A DNA stretch of 10,530 bases, from assembly GCA_046263155.1 (NCBI GenBank), contig JBHELF010000051.1:1-10530 (forward strand). The letters run 5' to 3'. Position numbers and translations under genes: made by a program. Position 1 is the stretch's first letter, and each line of letters starts with the position of its first letter. This DNA is from DATADF01 sp046263155. GTDB lineage: Bacteria; Actinomycetota; CADDZG01; WHSQ01. Below, piece by piece: positions 4,968 to 10,530 of the stretch. The notes under the pieces were generated by a model. It had not been told where the DNA came from. It did not search any database and worked only from the letters and a program-made list of their open reading frames with translations.

Positions 4968-7327
4968 CAGTCCTCTTCGTCGGTGGACGCGGTCTCCAAC
5001 TCCTCCACCGTCATCAAGACGTCTCGGGGTTTCGACCCCTGTGAGGGCCCTACGACGCCGCGACGTTCGAGGAGGTCCATCAACCTCCCGGCACGCGCGA
5101 AGCCGACCTGGAGCTTCCGCTGCAACATCGAGGTCGACCCCAACTGCGAGCGCACGACGAGATCCAGCGCCTCCTCGAGAAGCTCGTCATCGGCGCCATG
5201 CGGCGCGTCCGGACCCAGGACATTCGGCTCCTCGGTCGTCACGCCCTCGACGTAGTCGGGCTGCTGCTGACGGCGCGCGTGGCCCACGATCGCGGCGATC
5301 TCCTTCTCCGTGACCCAGCCGCCCTGGATGCGACGCGGCTTGGAGGCATTCGCGTGCAGAAAAAGCATGTCGCCATGTCCGATCAACTTGTCCGCGCCGC
5401 CCTGGTCGAGGATGACGCGACTGTCCTGCTGCGAGGCGACGCTGAACGCGAGACGCGACGGGATGTTCGCCTTGATGACCCCGGTCACGACATCGACCGA
5501 TGGACGCTGGGTGGCGACCACAAGATGGATGCCCACGGCGCGCGCCATCTGAGCGATACGGCAGATGGCGTTCTCGACGTCTCGCGGTGCGACCATCATC
5601 AGATCGGACAACTCGTCCACGACGACGAGGATGTAGGGAAGAGGCTCGGGAACGGAATCGTCGTCCTCGCGATTGATGACCGCGCCGCGCGATACCGCCT
5701 CGTTATAGAAGTCGAGATTGCGCATTCCAGAGTGCGCCAGGATTTCGTAACGTAGCTCCATCTCGCGCACGACCCAGTTGAGGGCCGAGGCCGCTTTCTT
5801 TGGAATCGTCACAACTGGGGTCAGTAGGTGAGGCACACCGGCAAAGTGACTCAGCTCGACGCGCTTGGGATCGATGAGGATCATTCGCACCTGGTTCGGT
5901 CGCGCGCGCATCAAGATCGAGCTCACCATCGCGTTGATGCACGACGATTTCCCCGAGTTCGTCGCGCCCGCGATCAGCAGATGCGGCATCTCGGTCAGAT
6001 TGGCCATCACGGTCTCCCCCGAGATGTCGCGGCCGAGCGCGACCGAGAGGGGATGCCGATCGGCCCGGGCCTCGTTCGAGCGCAGGATGTCGCCCAGCGT
6101 CACGAGCTGACGCATCCGGTTTGGCACCTCCACTCCGATAGCGGAGCGCCCCGGGATGGGGGCCAGGAAGCGCAGCTCGCCCGAGGCGAGGGCGTATTTG
6201 ATCTCGTTCGTCAGCGACAGCACTCGATTGACCTTCACGCCCGGGCCCAGCTCGATTTCGAAGCGAGTCACGGTCGGGCCGGCCGTGAAGCCGGTGACGG
6301 TGGCATCCACGCTGAATTGCTCGAGGGTGGCCTCCAGGACGCGGGTCGTCTCCTCTATCGACCTGGTCGAGACCTCCCGCTTGGGGCCTGGAGTCAGAAG
6401 GTCGACCGGCGGCAGGCGGTAGGCGCGGCCGGGGCCGGTGGCGAGCGCCAGCTGCTGGGCCGTTCTGGGTGACGCCTCTTCGCCCGACTCGAGATCCTCT
6501 GGCCCGACAGGAGCGGCGGAGTCGGCCTCGACCTCTTCTTCGTAATCCTCAGCCCCGTCGTCGAGCTCATCCTCGGCCTCTTCTTCCTCTTCCTCTTCGT
6601 CATCCTCGAGAGTGCCGGTGACGAGGTCGCGCACGAAGCCGCCCGCGGCCACCGCTCCCACGCGAGACCAACCCCAGACCCGGCTGACGGGAGTGCGCGT
6701 CACCACCATCAGTCCCACTCCCATCAGCACCAGAAGCAGGAGCCACATCCCCCAGACACCGACCGCTCCAGAGAGAGGCTGAGCGATCAGAGCTCCGACG
6801 ATTCCCCCGATGGTCTGGAGGCGCTCAAGGGGGGCCGACACAGAACGGTTGCCGCGTGCCAGATGGACCATCCCCGCCAGAGCGAAGGTAAAGAGCGTGG
6901 CTCCGATCACGACGCGCAGCGCGTCATCGCGCCAGCGCGCCAGGAGCATCAGTACGCCGCCGGCCGCGACTACCAACGGGAGGAAGATCGCCACGCGGCC
7001 CACCAGAAGCGTGCCGACATAGGCGAACCCCGCTCCAATCGGTCCGGCCCCGCCCACATAGGTACCGACTCCGGCCACACCGGCCAGGGCCAGTACAAGA
7101 AGACCCCAGATCTCGGTCGGCGCCGTGCGGACGTGATACGCGGTCCAGCGCATCGCGGAGAGCGCCGGGTTCTGAGCGCGACGCGCGGAGCGACGGCGGG
7201 ATCGAGGCCGGTGGGCGGCGGCGCGCCGTGGTCGACCGCGCGGCGTGGGCCGTCGGCCGGTCCTTCTACGAGGCGCGGTGCGCGTTTCCAGAGACCCCTC
7301 CTGGTTAGAGCTGGGCCCAGCCCACAA
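4967..7327 (-). CDS. ftsK: DNA translocase FtsK
   Basis: A septum-located hexameric ATPase that pumps chromosomal DNA towards dif and so couples segregation to division. From the TTG at 7325-7327 it is 786 residues. In order: an arginine-rich tail (17 Arg in 16-50); four membrane helices at about 73-92, 107-130, 136-155 and 187-209; a very acidic linker (22 Asp/Glu in 241-269); the motor, with Walker A GATNSGKS (K460) and Walker B VVVDE (D571, E572); and a winged-helix gamma domain at about 714-777 that in relatives reads KOPS sequences. The linker is much shorter than in E. coli FtsK. The start is uncertain: TTG has no Shine-Dalgarno, while AGGAGG at 7297-7302 is ideally placed before a CTG codon at 7289-7291, which would give 774 residues. 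Flanked by the PH-domain gene (upstream) and rodZ. Confidence 0.95.
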   Translation of the reverse strand: MWAGPSSNQEGSLETRTAPRRRTGRRPTPRGRPRRAAAHRPRSRRRSARRAQNPALSAMRWTAYHVRTAPTEIWGLLVLALAGVAGVGTYVGGAGPIGAGFAYVGTLLVGRVAIFLPLVVAAGGVLMLLARWRDDALRVVIGATLFTFALAGMVHLARGNRSVSAPLERLQTIGGIVGALIAQPLSGAVGVWGMWLLLLVLMGVGLMVVTRTPVSRVWGWSRVGAVAAGGFVRDLVTGTLEDDEEEEEEEAEDELDDGAEDYEEEVEADSAAPVGPEDLESGEEASPRTAQQLALATGPGRAYRLPPVDLLTPGPKREVSTRSIEETTRVLEATLEQFSVDATVTGFTAGPTVTRFEIELGPGVKVNRVLSLTNEIKYALASGELRFLAPIPGRSAIGVEVPNRMRQLVTLGDILRSNEARADRHPLSVALGRDISGETVMANLTEMPHLLIAGATNSGKSSCINAMVSSILMRARPNQVRMILIDPKRVELSHFAGVPHLLTPVVTIPKKAASALNWVVREMELRYEILAHSGMRNLDFYNEAVSRGAVINREDDDSVPEPLPYILVVVDELSDLMMVAPRDVENAICRIAQMARAVGIHLVVATQRPSVDVVTGVIKANIPSRLAFSVASQQDSRVILDQGGADKLIGHGDMLFLHANASKPRRIQGGWVTEKEIAAIVGHARRQQQPDYVEGVTTEEPNVLGPDAPHGADDELLEEALDLVVRSQLGSTSMLQRKLQVGFARAGRLMDLLERRGVVGPSQGSKPRDVLMTVEELETASTDEED
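7297..7302 (-). promoter_or_regulatory. Strong Shine-Dalgarno inside the ftsK 5' end
   Basis: A perfect AGGAGG on the minus strand lies five bases before a CTG codon at 7289-7291. No ATG, GTG or TTG occurs in frame at a suitable distance after it. It either drives initiation at CTG or is a chance feature within the coding region read from TTG 7327. Confidence 0.4.
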
Positions 7328-7333
7328 ACTCTA

Positions 7334-7375
7334 ACAATAGGCCTCAATAATCACAGTATTTACCAACCGCGACTC
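7334..7375 (-). promoter_or_regulatory. AT-rich region upstream of ftsK, possible weak promoter
   Basis: This is the most AT-rich short stretch in the window and lies just ahead of ftsK. TATTGT (7334-7339) could be a -10 element, but the only TTG-type hexamer, TTGGTA at 7361-7366, is 21 bases away, which is too far for a normal spacer. The promoter call rests mainly on composition and position. Confidence 0.2.
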
Positions 7376-7427
7376 AGGGCCTCTTCTTATAGCCGACCCA
7401 TTGGGAGCGGCGAGGCGTCGGCGCTTG

Positions 7428-7447
7428 GCCAAGGCCAGGACCTCGGC
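7428..7447 (-). terminator. Hairpin directly after the PH-domain gene
   Basis: GCCGAGG and CCTTGGC on the minus strand pair over 7 bp with one G-U wobble and a 6-base loop, immediately after the stop codon at 7448-7450. No T-run follows, so intrinsic termination is uncertain. The rest of the 120-base gap before ftsK holds the AT-rich stretch and no gene. Confidence 0.3.
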
Positions 7448-8107
7448 CTACCCTCCGTCCCGCGATCTGAGGTAGTTCGCCAAGTTTGCCGCTGCGATTA
7501 CCAAGCACACGACAACAACCGAAGTCTTAATCAGCATCATGCCTTCGCCTTGTCGTCCGATAAGCAAGTAGACGCCCGCAAGAATCGGTGGAGCCAGGAC
7601 ACCGACAAGCCTCCGCAATTGCTCCCGCGATTTCGTGATCACGGACCGCTCCTCCGCGACCTCCGCGCCCGAGCGATAAGAGCGCATCATCTGGTTGAGT
7701 TCTTCAATCGTCTCGTCGGGCCGCGCTCTGGATGAGCGGCTAAGACGGTTCATCGATTGGATGGCGACAAGGCTGATGGTCGTGTCGCGCGCTTCGAGAT
7801 AAGCCTGTTCTTCCCGTCTCCAGAACTCCCCCTCGCCTTTCCTGAACCGCACGACCTGATCCCACGGCACCCAGTGGGTCTTGACCGGATTAACCACCTG
7901 AACGCCGGCTTGACTGGTGACGACCTTGACCCGCCCAAGACGCCAAGCCACCAATAGGGCTATTGCGAGGAAGGGGACGACGCCTGACCAGGAGGCGTTA
8001 TCGCTCAGGAGAGGTCCGAGCAAGACGATTGCGGTGATTCCAATGGCAAAGAGCCAGGCCATTCGCCTGACTTCGTCGTTACGGAAAGTGCGGCTGGCGC
8101 GGGCCAT
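7448..8107 (-). CDS. PH-domain-containing membrane protein of unknown function
   Basis: A 219-residue protein with helices at about 16-34 and 41-56, a bacterial PH-like region from about 58 to 145, and helices at about 167-184 and 191-212. The stretch VVTSQAGVQVVNPVKTHWVP followed by WDQVVRF (64-89) resembles the N-terminal strands of actinobacterial PH domains (bPH_6 type), where a strand-turn-strand is followed by 'VPW'. No catalytic motif is visible. Both termini are probably cytoplasmic, with the PH part also inside. The start is ATG 8105-8107, with no good Shine-Dalgarno. It sits between rnj and ftsK with gaps of 172 and 120 bases, so it may be its own unit. GC is about 54% (98 of 180 bases in three sampled lines), below both neighbours, hinting at separate history. 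A role at the envelope or septum would be guesswork. Confidence 0.65.
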   Translation of the reverse strand: MARASRTFRNDEVRRMAWLFAIGITAIVLLGPLLSDNASWSGVVPFLAIALLVAWRLGRVKVVTSQAGVQVVNPVKTHWVPWDQVVRFRKGEGEFWRREEQAYLEARDTTISLVAIQSMNRLSRSSRARPDETIEELNQMMRSYRSGAEVAEERSVITKSREQLRRLVGVLAPPILAGVYLLIGRQGEGMMLIKTSVVVVCLVIAAANLANYLRSRDGG

Positions 8108-8259
8108 CGTCAGCAGTGCCTACCTGCGGACGCCTTCGGTGCGCTCTAGCCCACATTCACATGCCTCGTTCATCTGCGATCTAAGCGTGTCACACAGGCA
8201 GTGGCTCGCGCGTGCCACCTTCGAGGCTGCGCAGCGTTCGATCCTCAGAGGTGCGGCGG

Positions 8260-8277
8260 AGCACCCGGGCGGGCGCT
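8260..8277 (-). terminator. GC-rich hairpin after rnj
   Basis: Two bases after the rnj stop codon, AGCGCCC and GGGTGCT on the minus strand pair over 7 bp with one G-U wobble and a 4-base GCCC loop. There is no T-run. It may terminate or protect the dapA-rnj transcript. The remainder of the 172-base gap up to 8107 shows no gene or convincing promoter. Confidence 0.35.
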
Positions 8278-8279
8278 GC

Positions 8280-9926
8280 CTAGACCTCCATCACGATCGG
8301 CATGATCATGGGGCGGCGCTGGGTCGTCTCCCAGATGTACTGGCCGAGCGCGCGCCGACAGGCCTTCTTGATCGCGGCCCATTCCGTCACGCCCTCCGCC
8401 TCGAGCGGTGCCAGAGCATCGTCCACTCGACGAGCGGCCTCCTCCAAGAGATCGCGCGATTGGTCCTCGTAGACGAAGCCGCGGCTGATCAGATCGGGCC
8501 CGGCGATCACCTCGCCGGTCTGACCGTCGATGGTCAACACGCATATCAGGATCCCGTCGTCGGCGAGAACCCTGCGGTCGCGCAGCACGACCGGCCCCAC
8601 GTCCCCGACGCCGAGACCGTCCACCAGGATCATCCCGCTCGTTACGCGCTCCCCGCGCCGGACCCGGCCACGATCGAGCTCGATAACGTCCCCGTCCTCG
8701 ACGAGGGTGATGTTTTCTTCGGCCAGGCCGGCCCGGGCCGCTATCTTGGCGTGCAGCGCCAGGTGGCGGTACTCGCCGTGTACCGGAACGAAGTGTCGCG
8801 GCCGGACCGTGCGAATCATCTCCTCCAGTTCGTCCGCCGAGGCGTGCCCCGACACGTGAACGTCGCTGGTCTCGGAGTGGTACACCTCGGCCCCCGCTTT
8901 GTAGAGGGCGTTAATCACCCGGTGCACCGCCGCCTCGTTTCCCGGGATGGCACTCGCGGAGAGGATGACCGTGTCGCCGGGCTCGACCCGGACCGTCTTG
9001 TGCTCTCCCGCCGCGATCAGCGATAGAGCCGAGAGCGGCTCGCCCTGAACTCCCGTACACATGACGACCGTCTCGGCGCGCGGCCCCTTGTCGAGCTCCT
9101 CCGGCTCCATCAAGGTGCCCGGCCGCAGTTGCAGGTAGCCGAGCTCGCGACCGACCTCCGCGTTCGCCAGCATCGACCTCCCGACGACGGCAACACGGCG
9201 GCCGGTTTGCTCGGCCATCTCCAATACCTGTTGCATGCGATGCAGGTTCGAGGCAAAACACGCGACCACGATCCGGCTCTTGGCCGCGGCAAAGATCTCC
9301 CGCAGCTTCTGCCCCACGATTCGCTCGGACTCGGTCCTTCCCGGCTGTTCCGCGTTGGTCGAATCGGACAACAGGAGGTCGACGCCCTCGCGGCCGAGCT
9401 CGCCGAGACCGCCGAGGTCGGTCACGCGCCCGTCTATCGGAGTCGCGTCGAGCTTGAAGTCGCTCGTGTAGAGGACGCGGCCATCGGTTACGTCGATCGC
9501 TACCGCTATCGAGTCGGGGATCGAATGAGACGTCGCCAGAAAACGACAGTCGAATGGCCCGATTTGTTGCCGACCCGGCGCCGACAGCTCCACCATCTCC
9601 GGTTCGATGCCGGCCTCCGCGATGCGACGCCTCGCTATACCGAGGGTCAACGGGGTCCCGTACACAGGAACCTCGACGCGCCGCAGGAACCACGGCAGGG
9701 CCCCGACGTGATCTTCATGGCCGTGCGTGAGCACCACCCCGACGCAGTCGCCGGCCCGCCCGGAGACGTAGGAGAAGTCGGGCAGAACGAGATCGACGCC
9801 GAGCATCTCGTCGTTGGGAAAAGAGAGACCGCAATCGATAACGAGAATTTGCCCATCGGTCTCGACCGCGAGCATGTTGCGGCCGATCTCCCCGACCCCT
9901 CCGAGGAAAACGACGCGCGTGGTCAA
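8280..9926 (-). CDS. rnj: Ribonuclease J (beta-CASP metallo-beta-lactamase RNase)
   Basis: A zinc-dependent ribonuclease with 5'-3' exonuclease and endonuclease activity, acting in mRNA decay and rRNA maturation. From TTG 9924-9926 it is 548 residues, close to the usual 550-560. The start TTRVVFLGGVGEIGRNM is typical. Metal-binding residues are in order: HGHEDH (H68, H70, D72, H73), H134 in TSHSIPDS, and D156 in TSDFKLD. The beta-CASP domain follows, then DVHVSGHA with the returning beta-lactamase histidine, PVHGEYRHL, and a C-terminal domain ending in TQRRPMIMPIVMEV. The TTG lies four bases after the dapA stop and has no Shine-Dalgarno, so translation is probably coupled to dapA. The in-frame ATG at 10023-10025 would add 33 residues, all encoded within dapA and unlike the family, and is unlikely. 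Confidence 0.95.
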   Translation of the reverse strand: MTTRVVFLGGVGEIGRNMLAVETDGQILVIDCGLSFPNDEMLGVDLVLPDFSYVSGRAGDCVGVVLTHGHEDHVGALPWFLRRVEVPVYGTPLTLGIARRRIAEAGIEPEMVELSAPGRQQIGPFDCRFLATSHSIPDSIAVAIDVTDGRVLYTSDFKLDATPIDGRVTDLGGLGELGREGVDLLLSDSTNAEQPGRTESERIVGQKLREIFAAAKSRIVVACFASNLHRMQQVLEMAEQTGRRVAVVGRSMLANAEVGRELGYLQLRPGTLMEPEELDKGPRAETVVMCTGVQGEPLSALSLIAAGEHKTVRVEPGDTVILSASAIPGNEAAVHRVINALYKAGAEVYHSETSDVHVSGHASADELEEMIRTVRPRHFVPVHGEYRHLALHAKIAARAGLAEENITLVEDGDVIELDRGRVRRGERVTSGMILVDGLGVGDVGPVVLRDRRVLADDGILICVLTIDGQTGEVIAGPDLISRGFVYEDQSRDLLEEAARRVDDALAPLEAEGVTEWAAIKKACRRALGQYIWETTQRRPMIMPIVMEV

Positions 9927-9930
9927 GTGC

Positions 9931-10530
9931 TTAGAGCAGACCCGCCTGCGCGAGCACGGAGCGGATCTGCTCGAGCTCCCCGTCTGTCGGCGCCACGAGC
10001 GGCAGACGCGGTTCGCCGACAGCATGCCAGATGAGGCCGAGCGCGGCTTTAACGGGGGCCGGGCTGCTAGTAACCGTCATGATCGTGGTGATGAGAGATT
10101 GAAGGTCGAGGTAGATGCGCTGGGCCTCGTCCACTTTGCCGTCACCCCAGGCGTCGAAGATCTGCTTTATCTGGGGACCGACCAAGTGGGAGCACACGGA
10201 CACGACTCCGACCGCTCCCGCCGCAAGGTGTGGCAGAAGCATGACGTCGTCGCCGGAGTAGATCTCGAAATCGGAGAGGCCCGCGGCATCGAGCTCGCTG
10301 CGCAGCTTCGCGGTCTCGGCCGCGTCCCCCACTGCGTCCTTGACCGCGACGATTCGCTCGTGGCCTGCGAGCTCGATCATCGTGGGTCTCTCGATGCGCC
10401 GTGCGGTACGTCCGGGGATGTCGTAGAGCATCAGGGGGACCGACGAAGCGTCGGCTATCGCCGAGAAATGCGCCAGCAGTCCGTTCTGAGGCGGCTTCGA
10501 GTAATAAGGCGTGACGACCAGACAGGCGTC
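9931..10530 (-). CDS. dapA: 4-hydroxy-tetrahydrodipicolinate synthase (partial, C-terminal 199 residues)
   Basis: Condenses pyruvate with aspartate semialdehyde in the first step committed to diaminopimelate and lysine. The frame is open to base 10530, so about 95 N-terminal residues are missing. In fragment numbering the key residues are Y10 in VTPYYSKPPQ (E. coli Tyr107), Y36 in LYDIPGRT (Tyr133) and the Schiff-base lysine K64 in AVKDAVGD (Lys161); all three keep the same offset of 97, so there is no indel between them. YSGDD, GAVGVVSV and the PVKAAL motif near the C-terminus are also conserved. The ATG at 10431 is internal, not a start. The gene is directly upstream of rnj, an arrangement common in Actinobacteria, and it resembles dapA-rnjB of Bacillus subtilis. 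Confidence 0.96.
   Translation of the reverse strand, partial: DACLVVTPYYSKPPQNGLLAHFSAIADASSVPLMLYDIPGRTARRIERPTMIELAGHERIVAVKDAVGDAAETAKLRSELDAAGLSDFEIYSGDDVMLLPHLAAGAVGVVSVCSHLVGPQIKQIFDAWGDGKVDEAQRIYLDLQSLITTIMTVTSSPAPVKAALGLIWHAVGEPRLPLVAPTDGELEQIRSVLAQAGLL

Noticed and set aside
5198..6472. Plus-strand open frames of 185 and 214 codons opposite ftsK
   Set aside because: The FtsK motor domain on the other strand is unmistakable; these are by-products of high-GC codon use.
7424..7433. Perfect 10-bp palindrome CTTGGCCAAG as a protein-binding site
   Set aside because: It overlaps the hairpin after the PH gene and is not near a promoter; a single short palindrome has little support as an operator.
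8201..8218. Inverted repeat GTGGC/GCCAC in the rnj-PH gap as an operator or terminator
   Set aside because: Only a 5-bp stem with an 8-base loop, no T-run and no flanking promoter elements; expected by chance in GC-rich DNA.
7917..9026. Plus-strand open frame of 369 codons opposite the PH gene and rnj
   Set aside because: It runs antisense to two well-supported genes, is rich in Arg/His/Asp/Pro as expected of a GC-rich shadow frame, and shows no recognisable domain.
9129..10034. Plus-strand open frame of 301 codons opposite rnj and dapA
   Set aside because: Antisense to clear RNase J and DapA sequence, with shadow-type composition and no motif.
9931..10431. Treating dapA as a 166-residue gene starting at ATG 10431
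   Set aside because: The frame continues upstream to the window edge and includes the conserved VTPYY segment, so this ATG is internal.

Overview
The window is high-GC bacterial DNA that looks like a deep-branching member of the Actinomycetota (inference). The main evidence is gene order. On the minus strand it reads dapA, rnj, (a PH-domain membrane protein), ftsK, a rodZ-like gene, rimO, (two opposite-strand genes), pgsA. The backbone dapA-rnj-ftsK-rodZ-rimO-pgsA is a recognisable housekeeping neighbourhood of Actinobacteria and Firmicutes that usually continues to cinA and recA, which would lie beyond base 1. GTG and TTG starts are common here, as expected for such a genome.

Layout from base 1: the N-terminal part of pgsA (minus, cut by the left edge); a plus-strand putative glycolipid-binding protein (PF06475-like); a plus-strand secreted protein with five Asp-box (BNR) repeats; then, all on minus, rimO, rodZ-like, ftsK, a four-helix PH-domain membrane protein, rnj, and the C-terminal two thirds of dapA (cut by the right edge). 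The dapA stop lies four bases from the inferred rnj start, so these two are surely co-transcribed. The other minus-strand genes are separated by 51 to 172 bases.

The backbone genes serve basic growth: lysine and diaminopimelate synthesis (dapA), RNA turnover and rRNA maturation (rnj), chromosome segregation at the septum (ftsK), cell-shape control (rodZ), ribosomal protein S12 modification (rimO) and anionic phospholipid synthesis (pgsA). The plus-strand pair and the PH-domain gene interrupt this set. The BNR gene and the PH gene have visibly lower GC by hand count of sample lines (about 54-57% against about 67-73%).

The intergenic gaps hold structure. A stop-proximal hairpin follows rnj, the PH gene, ftsK, rodZ and rimO. 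The rodZ-rimO gap can form two mutually exclusive perfect 8-bp stems. A perfect TATAAT precedes rodZ. A good -35/-10 pair places the predicted transcript start of the BNR gene at or within two bases of its GTG codon. I see no tRNA, rRNA, CRISPR, IS element or phage gene. I found no clear new multi-gene system; the region is mostly housekeeping with a few regulatory and start-site oddities.
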